Below are positions 16,847 to 26,247 of a stretch of DNA of 64,000 nucleotides, in pieces. The position numbers and the translations under genes were made by a program. The notes below the pieces were generated by a model. It saw nothing but the letters and a program-made list of their open reading frames with translations, searched no databases and was not told the DNA's origin. This stretch comes from Tissierella sp. MB52-C2 (GTDB lineage: Bacteria > Bacillota > Clostridia > Tissierellales > Tissierellaceae): the NCBI RefSeq assembly GCF_030931715.1, contig NZ_CP133261.1:1054001-1118000 (forward strand). Direction: 5' to 3'. The first letter of the stretch is position 1; every line of letters starts with the position of its first letter.

Positions 16847-17731
16847 ATGCTTGAAGTTGTATTCAGTGATAGTGAGAAAGGCTCTATGAAATTAGCAAAA
16901 AACTATAATGAAAAAAGTATGATTGGTGGAGCAATCAGCTATATTGGGGAAAAACCAAATAAGGCTGAATTAGAGAAACATTTTGAAGGTCAAGCAGTTG
17001 GGGGGAATTCCAAAGATGTAGTTAAAATAGGTTTTTCACTTGATATTGGAGAAATTTCTGGTTCCATTGATGGAGATGAGCGCCAAAATGTTTTTCTCAA
17101 ATTGTGGGAGAGATTTGATTTTGATAATAAAGAACAAGAACAGTTTTTTCTAAATCAGCGTAAAGATATGGAATATCTTCTATCTGCTGCAAAGAGTGGA
17201 ATACCTATACGAATATGGAAAAGCAATGCTCCTTATTCTACATGTGGATTTTATTTTGTCTGCAATATATTAAGGAATCTTGACTGTGATATAAGTGTTG
17301 TCTCTTTACCTAAATATAAGCACAGATCTGAGAATGAAATAGTAGAATATAGTCACTGGGGAGAAGTTGAGGCAGGTAAATTTTATCAATTCTTACACCT
17401 TGAAAAACAATTACCTCAGATAGAAAAGGGAATTGCTAGTGACTACTGGGATGATTTAATGGTAGAGAATGCACCATTACGAACAATTATAAACGGAAAA
17501 TTAATTTCTGTGCCAGAAAACTTTTATGATTTCATCATCACAAAGAATCTTCCAGAAAATGATTTTATTATGGCACGATTTATCGGAAAGCTCTTAGGAA
17601 AATATAATTTAGGTATTAGTGATAGTTGGTATGCTTTTCGCATTGATAAGATGATTGCTGATGGCAAGCTGGTTATTGTTGAAAATAAAGATACATCACA
17701 TCCTTACGGAAAAGTTTTAAGAAAAACATAA
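16847..17731 (+). CDS. DUF1835/DUF3658-type protein
   Basis: ATG 16847 gives 294 residues with AGGTGGTGA before it; upstream in-frame starts lack a site. The N-terminal MLEVVFSDSEKGSMKLA and the middle IPIRIWKSNAPYSTCGFYFVCNIL fit DUF1835, and the C-terminal part fits DUF3658 as I know it. It is cytoplasmic, with no signal or membrane segment. Members are scattered in Firmicutes; function is unknown. It stands alone, with its own terminator. Confidence 0.75.
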   Translation: MLEVVFSDSEKGSMKLAKNYNEKSMIGGAISYIGEKPNKAELEKHFEGQAVGGNSKDVVKIGFSLDIGEISGSIDGDERQNVFLKLWERFDFDNKEQEQFFLNQRKDMEYLLSAAKSGIPIRIWKSNAPYSTCGFYFVCNILRNLDCDISVVSLPKYKHRSENEIVEYSHWGEVEAGKFYQFLHLEKQLPQIEKGIASDYWDDLMVENAPLRTIINGKLISVPENFYDFIITKNLPENDFIMARFIGKLLGKYNLGISDSWYAFRIDKMIADGKLVIVENKDTSHPYGKVLRKT

Positions 17732-17739
17732 ATTGTAAC

Positions 17740-17776
17740 GAACAAAGCCTTCAAACAAATATTGAGGGTTTTGTTG
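17740..17776 (+). terminator. Terminator after DUF1835 gene
   Basis: AACAAAGCCTTCAA pairs with TTGAGGGTTTTGTT around a short loop. The following sequence resembles 46890-46917, so the hairpin may sit in a dispersed repeat. Confidence 0.6.
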
Positions 17777-17913
17777 TTTACAATTTTAAAAAAGATTATA
17801 AAATATAAATAAAAGCCAAACCATATAAAAGATATGGTGAATTAGAATTAGTAGATATTAGTGTATCATTTATATTTTTAAAATGAATATTAAAACTACT
17901 TTTTAGAAATATA

Positions 17914-18070
17914 CTCCTACCAAGGGGGTACTAGATACTTATGACATCATTATTGTCACCTCAAGGCATGTAGAGAGTATAATTCTGATGACATATTGTG
18001 GTCAAAACGATAAATAGGCCGTTACAACCACAAAATGTCATGATTTGGAGCGAAAACAGGGCAAAAATAT
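17914..18070. repeat. Dispersed intergenic repeat, families B and C
   Basis: Part B (17914-17976) ends in CATTATTGTCACCTCAAGG and recurs at about 24016-24080 and 25638-25700. Part C (17973-18070) begins GAGAGTATAATTCTGATGAC and recurs at 32778-32885. Part C holds an inverted repeat, TGACATATTGTGGT with ACCACAAAATGTCA. The 400 bases between 17732 and 18131 hold no gene. Confidence 0.72.
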
Positions 18071-18131
18071 AGATGACATCGAACAATTAGGTTTATAATA
18101 AAGGGAGTCTTGATGATAAAGGGGGATAAAA

Positions 18132-18806
18132 ATGCAGCATAAAATTTTAATTGTTGAAGATGATGTTTCATTATGCAATGGAATCGTACTTGCACTAAAA
18201 AATGATGATTATTTATTTTCGTCAGCCCATACCCTTGCGGAGGCAGAAAAACTCTGTAAGGAGAATACTTTTCAACTAATAATTTTGGATATAAATTTAC
18301 CGGACGGTAATGGGGTTGAGTTTTTGAGGCAAATAAAGAGCCGTTTTGCTGTAAGTGTTATTATGCTTACAGCAAATGATATGGAAATTGACATTGTAAC
18401 GGGATTGGAAAGCGGTGCTGATGATTACATAACAAAACCCTTTAGTTTGATGGTACTTCGTGCAAGGGTGAATACGCAGCTTAAAAAAGTTAAAACTCAA
18501 AATAAATTTTTGATTGATGATTTTAGTTTTGATTTTGAAACAATGAATTATAGCAAGGGAAATAAATCAATAGAATTAAGCAAGATAGAGCAAAAACTGT
18601 TATGGCTTCTGTTAAGCAACAAAGGAAATACCATCTCCAGACAGGTATTATTAGATAAAGTTTGGAATGATGGAGCTGAATATGTTGATGAAAACTCACT
18701 TTCCGTATCCATAAAGAGACTTAGAGATAAATTAGAAGACAATTCATCAAAACCGAAATATATAAAAACAATCTACGGGATTGGTTACAGTTGGGTGGTG
18801 AAATAA
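18132..18806 (+). CDS. OmpR-type response regulator
   Basis: The protein has 224 residues. The receiver has acidic residues in IVEDDVS and the phosphorylated Asp near 53 in ILDINLPDGNG. KPF at about 103 completes the active site. The C-terminal winged helix (about 130-224) ends in RLRDKLEDN and TIYGIGYSW. AAGGGGG precedes the ATG. Its stop overlaps the kinase start by one base. With the kinase and the downstream ABC transporter it forms a self-contained sensing and efflux unit of the kind used against antimicrobial peptides. Confidence 0.9.
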   Translation: MQHKILIVEDDVSLCNGIVLALKNDDYLFSSAHTLAEAEKLCKENTFQLIILDINLPDGNGVEFLRQIKSRFAVSVIMLTANDMEIDIVTGLESGADDYITKPFSLMVLRARVNTQLKKVKTQNKFLIDDFSFDFETMNYSKGNKSIELSKIEQKLLWLLLSNKGNTISRQVLLDKVWNDGAEYVDENSLSVSIKRLRDKLEDNSSKPKYIKTIYGIGYSWVVK

Positions 18807-19648
18807 TGAATCCCTTTCAGTTAAATAAAACTATTAACCGTTTGAATAAAATGATAGAAAATGCAATTTGCGACGAGACGACAGAGGATGAGTTTGATGA
18901 AACTAAGATGTCTGCCCTTGAAACAAAGCTTAACCGCTATGTTTTGATGAACAGAGTAAAGTCTAAACAGCTTGAAGATGAAAAACAAAGAATTAGTGAG
19001 CTTATATCCGATATATCCCATCAGACGAAAACACCTATTGCAAATTTAATGCTTTACAGCGGGATTTTAGAAGAACAAAGCGAGCTAAGTCAATACAGCA
19101 GACAACTACTTAAAGAAATAATAAAACAGAATGAAAAACTTAATTTTTTAGTTGGTACCCTTATTAAATCCTCACGGCTGGAAAATGGCATTATTAATAT
19201 TAATCCTGCTGAGAACAGTCTAGATGAATTAGTCAGCGATGCAATAAAGCAAATCGAAACAAGTGCTGAAAATAAGCAGATTTCAATTATTTATACTGAC
19301 ACTGGATTTAGATGTAATTTTGATTATAAGTGGACTTCGGAGGCACTCTATAATATCCTTGACAATGCTGTAAAATATACATCGGAAGGTGGGGAAATAA
19401 ATGTATCAATTGAATCCTATGAAATGTTTTATAAAATAAGTGTTGCGGATAATGGCATTGGCATAGAGGAAGCCGAGCAGAGCAAAATATTTTCACGTTT
19501 TTATCGAAGCAAATATGTTGTAGACAAAGAAGGTGTTGGAATAGGACTGTATTTCACCAGAGAAATAATTGAGCGGCAGGGCGGATATTTAAAAGTAAAT
19601 TCCTCATTAGGAAAGGGAGCAACTTTTTGTATATTTTTGTCTAAGTAA
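18806..19648 (+). CDS. Soluble HisKA-type histidine kinase
   Basis: ATG 18806 overlaps the regulator stop (TAATG) and has GGTGGTGA before it. The 280 residues have no membrane segment. A coiled-coil-like N-terminus (about 5-65) leads to the phosphoacceptor SDISHQTKTP (His 72). The HATPase domain has N box LYNILDNAVKYT, G boxes DNGIGI and GVGIGLYF. A kinase without its own sensor probably takes its signal through the FtsX-type permease encoded next, as in Bce-like systems, though those kinases have two membrane helices. Confidence 0.88.
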   Translation: MNPFQLNKTINRLNKMIENAICDETTEDEFDETKMSALETKLNRYVLMNRVKSKQLEDEKQRISELISDISHQTKTPIANLMLYSGILEEQSELSQYSRQLLKEIIKQNEKLNFLVGTLIKSSRLENGIININPAENSLDELVSDAIKQIETSAENKQISIIYTDTGFRCNFDYKWTSEALYNILDNAVKYTSEGGEINVSIESYEMFYKISVADNGIGIEEAEQSKIFSRFYRSKYVVDKEGVGIGLYFTREIIERQGGYLKVNSSLGKGATFCIFLSK

Positions 19649-19701
19649 ATCTTACAGAAGTGTTAGATTTGAGAAAGATTGTGGAAAGAATCCTATAGTA
19701 T

Positions 19702-19733
19702 AATCTGTATTATAGAAAACTATCATACAGATT
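19702..19733. promoter_or_regulatory. Inverted repeat upstream of ABC genes
   Basis: AATCTGTAT and ATACAGATT are perfect inverted arms separated by 14 bases. They lie 24 bases before the ATPase gene, downstream of a TATAAT-like box at 19698-19703. The site is a plausible operator for the adjacent OmpR-type regulator, or a leader hairpin. Confidence 0.55.
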
Positions 19734-19756
19734 ATTTTTGAGGAGGAAATATTCAA

Positions 19757-20434
19757 ATGAATATTTTAGAATGCAAGGAATTAAAAAAAAATTATGGGCA
19801 TGGAGAAACAACTGTCAAGGCACTTGACGGAGTAAATTTGCAAATTAAAAACGGTGAATTCGTAGCCATTGTGGGTACCTCCGGAAGTGGAAAATCTACG
19901 CTTTTACATATGCTTGGAGGGCTTGATCGTCCTACTGCCGGAAGCGTTATTGTTGACGGAAAGGAAATTTATTCGCTGAAAGATGATGAATTAACAATCT
20001 TTAGACGTAGAAAAATAGGATTTGTGTTTCAAAATTATAATTTAGTCCCGGTTTTAAATGTTTATGAAAACATTGTTCTACCAATTCAGCTTGATGGAAA
20101 CAAAGTTGATAAAGAGTATCTAAATATAATTATTACAACACTTGGATTGACGGAAAAATTAAAAAATTTGCCTAATAATCTTTCTGGAGGTCAACAGCAG
20201 CGGGTTGCCATCGCAAGGGCATTGGCAACAAAACCGGCAATTATTCTTGCTGATGAGCCAACCGGAAACTTAGACAGTAAGACAAGTCTTGATGTTATGG
20301 GATTACTTAAAGTAACAAGCAAACAATTTTCACAAACCATTGCAATGATTACCCATAATGAAGAAACTGCTCAAATGGCTGAAAGAATCATTCGAATCGA
20401 AGACGGAAAGATTGTGGGTGGTCTTAATGCTTAA
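19757..20434 (+). CDS. ABC transporter ATPase (MacB/LolD-type)
   Basis: The protein has 225 residues. Walker A is GTSGSGKST, signature LSGGQQQRVAIARALA, Walker B IILADEPTGNLD, switch His in ITHNEE. This is the type paired with FtsX-like permeases. GAGGAGG lies upstream. It overlaps the permease gene by eight bases. The set at 18132-22934 likely protects against, or responds to, a peptide; the locus at 1-16 kb encodes such peptides, but no shared promoter links the two. Confidence 0.9.
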   Translation: MNILECKELKKNYGHGETTVKALDGVNLQIKNGEFVAIVGTSGSGKSTLLHMLGGLDRPTAGSVIVDGKEIYSLKDDELTIFRRRKIGFVFQNYNLVPVLNVYENIVLPIQLDGNKVDKEYLNIIITTLGLTEKLKNLPNNLSGGQQQRVAIARALATKPAIILADEPTGNLDSKTSLDVMGLLKVTSKQFSQTIAMITHNEETAQMAERIIRIEDGKIVGGLNA

Positions 20435-22934
20435 AGTGAACAATAAAAAAACCATAAACAATCTTGCTGCAAAATCTTTTAATGCAAACAAATTAAGGAA
20501 TATTTTTGTAATTGTAGCGATTACACTTACGACCATTTTATTTACAAGTTTATTTACAGTGGCTTCCAGCTTGATGGATTCAATGCAGGAAAGCACCATG
20601 CGTCAGGTGGGAAGTAATGCGCACGGTACGTTTAAGAACTTGAATATGGAAAAATATGAAAAAATCAGTCAGCATAAATCTATAAAAGAAATAGGATATT
20701 CAGTAGTGTTGGGATTTGCTGAGAATAGAGAGCTTACTAAACGACCGACTGAAATCCGGTATACCTCCGGTGAATGGCAGGCTAAAAGCATGTTTGCATT
20801 TCCAACAAGCGGTAGGCTGCCTGAAGCTGAAAATGAAATTGCTACGGATGCGATTGTTCTTGATAGACTGGGGATACCTTGTGAATTAGGACAGAATGTC
20901 ACAATAGAGTACTCCTTAAATAATGAAAAAATCACTGACACTTTTACCCTTGTTGGTTTTTGGGAGGGGGATAGTGTTATATCGGCAAGTGAAATTTGGT
21001 TATCGCCAAGCTACGTTAAGGATAGGCTTTTAGGATATGAGGGTGATGAACTTTATGGAAAAATCAATGCGGACGTATCCTTTGCCAATAGTTTCCTTAC
21101 TGAAAAAAAGATGCAAAAGGTAATCGATGAAAGTGGATTGGCGGATAGCGAAATACACTATGGGGTAAACTGGGCCTATGCAGGAAATGGTGAAAATAGG
21201 GATTTGTCTACGATTTTAGGTGCAGCGGCTATGATTGCTTTAATCATATTTTCAGGATATTTGATTATTTCAAATATCTTCTATATATCAATCGTAAAAG
21301 ATATTCAATATTATGGATTGTTGAAAGCAGTTGGAATCACTTCAAAACAAATCAAAAAAATCATAAAGAAACAGGCGATGCTGCTTTGCTGTATAGGTAT
21401 TCCAATAGGCTTGGCGGTAGGTTTTATAGTAGGAAAAGTTTTGACCCCGATTGTAGTGGCTTCTTTTAATGTGGCTAATATGGTGATTTCTTTAAACCCT
21501 GTCATATTTATTGGGGCAGCTGTATTTTCTGTTGTTACAGTTTTTATTAGCACCAAGAAGCCTTCAAGGATTGCAGCAAAAGTAAGCGCTATTGAGGCTA
21601 TCAGAAACACGGAAAACAGTAAAAATACCAATAAGAAGGTAAGAAAAAGTAAAAAAGTAAGTCCTTTTAGAATGGCAAAAGAAAATGTTTTTAGGAACAG
21701 AAAAAAATTGTTCGTTGTAACTGTTTCACTTTCGTTAAGTCTTGTGATTTTAAATTGTACATACTCAGTTATCAATGGATTTGATATGGATAAATACTTA
21801 AGCAACAGCATTGTAAAGGACTTTGCTGTAGCAGATGCAGCTTATTTTAATGTGTTTATAGGTTATCAAGGAGAACAAACGTTAAACAAAGAATTTTTGG
21901 ATGAGTTATATTCTAAAGAAGGTATAAGTGAAAGAGGAAATATTTACTTTTCTGAAATAAATTATCCAATGGATGATAAAATAAAGGATGTTGTTGAACG
22001 AGCTATAGTAGAACTTGATATGAATGAAAAAGGGGCAGCTATATTTAAAAATGAAATCGCGCAGGACAATTTAAAAGTTAAATTGTATGGATTAGATGAT
22101 TCGATACTGGAAGAATTGGAATGCTTTGATGGCGAAATCAATATGGATAAGTTTAAAAGCGGAAAATATGTAATTGCTTCAGCTTTTCGTTCGGACGAAA
22201 ATTTTCCATATTATAAAACCGGTGATACTATAACAATAAATTTCACCAATGGCAGTAGTGAGCAATATGAGGTTATGGCAATCGCAGATATTCCATTTCC
22301 GATATCACAACGAGGTGTTAACTTTGTTAATGTAGACTTCTTTTTGCCATCAGGAGAATTTAGCGAAAATATGGGTGAACTTGCACCTATGGTGACCACA
22401 TTTGATGTTAGTAAGAACTCACAAGAACAAATGGAGGATTATTTATCTGATTATTGCAACAACATAAATAAAGATATGCAATATATTTCGAAACCAACTT
22501 TTGCAGCAGAATTTGAAGGAGTAAAGAAAACCTACTTCTCAGTAGGTATTGTAGTAAGCGTTTTATTGGCATTTATAGGAATTACAAACTTTGTAAACAC
22601 GACAATTACTTCACTTATAGCAAGAAAAAGGGGACTTGCAATGCTGCAAAGTATTGGAATGACAAGCAAACAAATGAAGCAGATGTTAATATCCGAAGGT
22701 CTTATTTATATTTCTTTAACAGGGTTAATAGTACTTTTTGTAGGAAGCCCGATAGGGTATCTCGGGATAAAAGCGATAATGTCTAATAATATAGCTTTTT
22801 CACCGACTTTTACCGCGTTGCCATCGTTAATATGTCTACCTGTATTTGTGGGATTTGTATTTGTTATCACGTTGATATCTTATAAATTTATTAACAGAAA
22901 ATCTATCGTTGAAAGATTAAGAGAGGTAGAGTAG
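20427..22934 (+). CDS. FtsX-like ABC permease, two FtsX units
   Basis: ATG 20427 lies inside the ATPase gene's last codons and gives 835 residues; an earlier in-frame ATG at 20358 would overlap further. One helix near residue 30, a large outside domain (about 50-260), three helices (about 265-385), a second helix near 435, a second outside domain and three C-terminal helices make a duplicated FtsX layout. This differs from the ten-helix BceB form. It should work with the ATPase to move or extract a hydrophobic or peptide substrate from the membrane. Confidence 0.87.
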   Translation: MLKVNNKKTINNLAAKSFNANKLRNIFVIVAITLTTILFTSLFTVASSLMDSMQESTMRQVGSNAHGTFKNLNMEKYEKISQHKSIKEIGYSVVLGFAENRELTKRPTEIRYTSGEWQAKSMFAFPTSGRLPEAENEIATDAIVLDRLGIPCELGQNVTIEYSLNNEKITDTFTLVGFWEGDSVISASEIWLSPSYVKDRLLGYEGDELYGKINADVSFANSFLTEKKMQKVIDESGLADSEIHYGVNWAYAGNGENRDLSTILGAAAMIALIIFSGYLIISNIFYISIVKDIQYYGLLKAVGITSKQIKKIIKKQAMLLCCIGIPIGLAVGFIVGKVLTPIVVASFNVANMVISLNPVIFIGAAVFSVVTVFISTKKPSRIAAKVSAIEAIRNTENSKNTNKKVRKSKKVSPFRMAKENVFRNRKKLFVVTVSLSLSLVILNCTYSVINGFDMDKYLSNSIVKDFAVADAAYFNVFIGYQGEQTLNKEFLDELYSKEGISERGNIYFSEINYPMDDKIKDVVERAIVELDMNEKGAAIFKNEIAQDNLKVKLYGLDDSILEELECFDGEINMDKFKSGKYVIASAFRSDENFPYYKTGDTITINFTNGSSEQYEVMAIADIPFPISQRGVNFVNVDFFLPSGEFSENMGELAPMVTTFDVSKNSQEQMEDYLSDYCNNINKDMQYISKPTFAAEFEGVKKTYFSVGIVVSVLLAFIGITNFVNTTITSLIARKRGLAMLQSIGMTSKQMKQMLISEGLIYISLTGLIVLFVGSPIGYLGIKAIMSNNIAFSPTFTALPSLICLPVFVGFVFVITLISYKFINRKSIVERLREVE

Positions 22935-23085
22935 AATTATTAAAGCATTCGGGAAATAGAATATCTTATGGCATGGAGTAAATAAGCATAGCTTTTATTA
23001 TGGAACGAGAAATTCAGAGGCATTGAGATGAGAAATCTTGGTACCTCTGTTTTTATATAAACCTAAAATACAATTTAACAAATTT

Positions 23086-23160
23086 GCCATCAGGCAAAAC
23101 AGCCATGAGGTTATGTTCTTTGTTACTGAAAAACATAGCCTCCTTCTTGTTGCCTGATTT
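23086..23160 (+). promoter_or_regulatory. Long imperfect hairpin before small gene
   Basis: ATCAGGCAA and GAGGTTATGTT on the left pair with AACATAGCCTC and TTGCCTGAT on the right. The helix is over 20 bases long with an internal mismatch. It ends 20 bases before the start of the gene at 23180, so it could control that gene's translation or be an old element end. Confidence 0.55.
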
Positions 23161-23179
23161 GCAGAAAAAGAAAGGACTG

Positions 23180-23422
23180 ATGAAAGTGATTGCAAGATTT
23201 ATGAGAGATACACCTCTCGTAGCCATAGAAATAGAAATGCAACTTATCCCCGGCTTTACACCTCATGCCAGCGGTACATTCCGAAGCCAGCAAAGATATA
23301 TAAATCTAAGCTCTATTCAATATGAAAAATTGCTGGGGCTGTTATTGAAAGAGATAGAGCTTCAGGCATTTGCTCTGCGAGTGCAAAAGATCATAGGAGA
23401 AAGCGAGATAAACCAATTTTAA
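23180..23422 (+). CDS. Small protein of unknown function, ICE-accessory-like
   Basis: ATG 23180 has AAAGGACTG before it and gives 80 residues (MKVIARFMRDTPLVAIEIEM...). It is soluble and mixed helix/strand. The sequence has the feel of short accessory genes on clostridial integrative elements, but I cannot name the family. It has slightly higher GC than its surroundings. The hairpin at 23086 precedes it and a CCTCA/TGAGG hairpin follows. An earlier in-frame start at 23084 lies inside the hairpin and is unlikely. Confidence 0.55.
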   Translation: MKVIARFMRDTPLVAIEIEMQLIPGFTPHASGTFRSQQRYINLSSIQYEKLLGLLLKEIELQAFALRVQKIIGESEINQF

Positions 23423-23438
23423 TAAGAATATGCTAAGG

Positions 23439-23467
23439 CTAAAATCCTCAGAAAGCTGAGGGGTTTA
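23439..23467 (+). terminator. Hairpin after small gene
   Basis: CTAAAATCCTCA pairs with TGAGGGGTTTAG around GAAAGC. The T-run is short, so termination is likely but not certain. Confidence 0.55.
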
Positions 23468-24080
23468 GTGTTGGTATATTTACCATACAGACCTACAAGT
23501 ACAAAGTAAAATAAGGTACTTTTAATGAAGATGATAATTATCAATACCTTCTTGAATATAATTTTAAAAGTGATTTAATTTGAAACTCTAAAGGACCTAG
23601 AATTACAGCTTTTAGAATATGTTTACTAGTATAATTATATAAGAATCCATGGCTCTTTAGGATATATAAAACATATCTTTCTAAAATAAATCAATGTTTT
23701 ATCTTTATTAATAGTATTCATGCTTCATTTCTACCTCTTTCTTAGTTCTATGAATCCTGCCATGAGGATGGTTAGGGGTAACCTATTTTTTAATAAGTTT
23801 AGATAATTGTTAATTAATTGATATAGACTAAAAATTAATGCTACATCAGGAAAATTAAAACAATTGAATTTAATACAAAGAGTATTAGAATGTATTAACA
23901 AACATCAGGTATAAAATTATCAAAATAATACTTGTCTAAATGTATCCAGCAATATAATGATATAAATGGAAAAATTCAAAAAGATTGTGAGAGAATTGTT
24001 AGAACTTATCAGATGTACCCTCCCACCAAGGGGTAGCAGATACTTACAATATCTTTATTGTCATCTCAAGGCACATAGAG
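23468..24080. repeat. Gene-free stretch with dispersed repeats A and B
   Basis: No convincing gene is seen here. Repeat A (23872-23911, containing ATACAAAGAGTATTAGAATG) recurs at 46911-46950. Repeat B (24016-24080) recurs at 17914 and 25638. Between them lies unremarkable AT-rich sequence. A 101-codon frame at 23966-24271 crosses repeat B and is probably not a gene. Confidence 0.6.
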
Positions 24081-24289
24081 TGCGTGGTAGGAATACAGAA
24101 AATAATAAGACAACAAGGAACCTGAAAATGGCTAAATATAAGACTAAACAGCATGTTATTCTAAAATTTATACATGAGGAAAAACATATCGTTTTTAATG
24201 ATATTGGGAAAAATAGAAGAAAAAAAGAAGTATATGGTGAAATTGAAATTGTTATTGCTATGATGGCGTAGGAATAGCTTATAAAATAA

Positions 24290-24511
24290 TCCGTTTCAAC
24301 TAGTCCTACAAAAAGTTGCCCAGGCACTATACTTAATCTAAGGAATAAATATGCTGATAGAGTTAAAGATGGAGTTTGGGTTGAGGATATTCTTTTCACT
24401 AGCCCCTATGTAGCAGCAGGCTTTGTTACATATGCAAGTGCTAATGGAATAATTATGTGGCTAGATGAAGAAGGAAGGACTCTAAAAGAAATTGAAAATA
24501 ATGAAGATTAG
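24290..24511 (+). pseudogene. DUF4357-domain remnant
   Basis: This 73-codon frame has no usable start. It reads SCPGTILNLRNKYADRV, then VEDILFTSPYVAAGFVTYAS and a C-terminal EEGRTLKEIE. The pattern SP-x-AA-x-FV...SANG is typical of DUF4357, found at the end of nuclease-like proteins. The conserved GRSANGW has become YASANGI. Only the last domain survives, next to repeat B, so this is a decayed tail of a lost gene. Confidence 0.65.
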
Positions 24512-24539
24512 CTGTACTTCTTATTTAATTAAATTAATT

Positions 24540-24591
24540 AAAGGATATTATTCGTCTGCTTTTTATTCAAGGGTGGAGAATAATATCCTTT
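24540..24591. terminator. Hairpin between converging genes
   Basis: Perfect 14-base arms AAAGGATATTATTC and GAATAATATCCTTT flank a 24-base loop. It ends the minus-strand gene at 24609. Confidence 0.65.
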
Positions 24592-24608
24592 GGGGTTAAT
24601 AGTATAAC

Positions 24609-25022
24609 CTATTTTTTCCTTGCCAAATACTTAGAATAGCCTTCAAAAATTATCTTTTTATCTAAATTATTATGTGAAAAAGTTTCAACATCAAAAACTG
24701 TCATAATATCCTCGAAAGCACCCAGAGCATTAAGGGCAAGTATTAATTTTTCTTTTGTTTCATCTAACTTGTCATACTCTAATTCTTCTAATGCTTTTTT
24801 AATTAGAAGTCGAATCTCTCGAGTCCAAATGGCATACCTTCCTGATGTTGCTCTTTCACCATGAGCCTGATCTATTACAGCACGCTCTAAACGTAAATAG
24901 ACATAATACTTATCTCCATTGCCTTTATATTCAGGATTATAATATGGTTCATTTGATGATAAGGCCTGATAGAAATTTAAAACAATTCTTATTCCATTAA
25001 TTAAATCTTGTTTTTCATTCAT
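24609..25022 (-). CDS. Hypothetical helical protein
   Basis: The protein has 137 residues, soluble and mostly helical, beginning MNEKQDLINGIRIVLNFYQ. A charged middle (YVYLRLERAVIDQAHGERAT) may bind a partner. AGAGGTAA precedes the ATG. I do not recognise the family. It lies alone between a terminator and an arginase remnant, a typical accessory position. Confidence 0.6.
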   Translation of the reverse strand: MNEKQDLINGIRIVLNFYQALSSNEPYYNPEYKGNGDKYYVYLRLERAVIDQAHGERATSGRYAIWTREIRLLIKKALEELEYDKLDETKEKLILALNALGAFEDIMTVFDVETFSHNNLDKKIIFEGYSKYLARKK

Positions 25023-25099
25023 TTTAAATTACCTCTAATAAAAATTTATATTTCCTCAAGCTGTAGTTCTCTTTATAGAATATAATAATGTTTTCTATT

Positions 25100-25634
25100 T
25101 TTAATGCGGCTTTCATAAATCATCTCTTCAATGTTGTAATTGATGCTCATATTGATGTATACAAACCATCATCAGACCGATGCATAGGTGCTGCAGGTTC
25201 TGGTTTATGGTTTCTTTTAGAATCTAATCATTTTTTTAATACGTTAAATGGATTTAGTGGTAGCAACGTTACAATTTTAGGTTATCAACAAGAGACTGAA
25301 ATTAATAAAGATGTTAATATGTATAGTCTATGGGAAATTAGGGAGAAAGGGATAGAGTTAATAGCAAAAAGCACTCTTGATATTATTCCTGAAGATAGTA
25401 GTATACTAATACACTTGAATTTAGATGCTATTGCAAAAAAAAGAAACGTATGCTGTTTACTCACCTAGTGAAGAAGGTCTTTCTATTGAAGAAGTAAAGA
25501 CTCTTTTAAGACAAATTCTTGCTGATTCTAGGGTAATAGGAATAGAGATTACTGAATTTTTTGGTTTATATGATATCGATGAGAGTCAGGCTTTAAAGTT
25601 AATTGAGTTAATTGCAGATGCAATAAGAAATTAA
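25100..25634 (+). pseudogene. Arginase/agmatinase-family remnant, truncated and frameshifted
   Basis: The frame from about 25100 reads VVIDAHIDVYKPSSD, the metal-binding Asp-Ala-His-x-Asp of ureohydrolases, then SSILIHLNLDAIAKK. At an eight-A run near 25436-25443 the frame shifts; the other frame continues ETYAVYSPSEEGLSIEEVK to the stop at 25634. Deleting one A joins them. The N-terminal third of a normal arginase is missing and the second metal motif (usually SxDxDxxDP) is degenerate, so the gene is dead whatever the status of the A run. Confidence 0.75.
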
Positions 25635-25637
25635 TAG

Positions 25638-25700
25638 TTCTGCCAAGGGACTAGTGTCTTTACACGATATCATTATTGTCACCTCAAGGCATATAGAATG
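25638..25700. repeat. Dispersed repeat B, third copy
   Basis: CATTATTGTCACCTCAAGG is identical to the copy at 17914. It lies between the arginase and GNAT remnants. Confidence 0.7.
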
Positions 25701-25742
25701 TTGCGTACTACTTTGTAGAGAGAACAATAAAAGGAGATTATT

Positions 25743-25946
25743 ATGAAGAATAAGATTTATGATACTGAAAGATTGACTCTAAAAGTGTTGGACAAATCTT
25801 TGGCGCAAATCGTTTTAGATTATTATCTAAGAAACAGGTCCTTTTTAAGAGAGTGGGAACCTGTGAGGAGTGAGGAGTTTTATACAAAGACATTCATGGA
25901 TACTTTATCTGATAAAGTATCATTAACATTGGAACAACTAGATTAA
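25743..25946 (+). pseudogene. GNAT acetyltransferase, N-terminal remnant
   Basis: The 67-codon frame (MKNKIYDTERLTLKVLDKS..., NRSFLREWEP) matches the start of RimJ/RimL-type N-acetyltransferases. The family needs about 170-180 residues, and the acetyl-CoA loop is absent. AAAGGAGA gives a good ribosome site, so a short peptide may still be made. The 260 bases that follow contain a 70-codon frame I do not accept as a gene. Confidence 0.65.
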
Positions 25947-26247
25947 TTTATGGATTCATTTTTATTAACACTTCCAAAACAATTTAAAGGAATCTAGGTT
26001 CGTGTGTTTAAAATCAAAAAACATATATATATTTATTGTCAAATATTCAATTTTCAAGGTCCATATGAGGATATTTATGTGCGAAGTTTGAGCAAATTAT
26101 TGTTTAGACATCGGAACTTAGGAAGTATTTATAAAATATTTTCTTTAGTAAATAAGGAAGCTGCCGATATATATTTAGTGTATATTGCGTTCTTTGTACT
26201 AGGATATATTGTTTAATCAGGAAAATCAATTAGGGGGAAATAAATAT

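Noticed and set aside
18132-22934. Classical BceRSAB system
   Set aside because: The kinase has no membrane helices and the permease has two FtsX units with 835 residues, unlike BceS and BceB.
23966-24271. 101-codon plus-strand frame as a gene
   Set aside because: It crosses dispersed repeat B, has no ribosome site and unlikely composition.
26004-26216. 70-codon plus-strand frame after the GNAT remnant
   Set aside because: No ribosome site, and no recognisable pattern; it ends in the next gene's leader.
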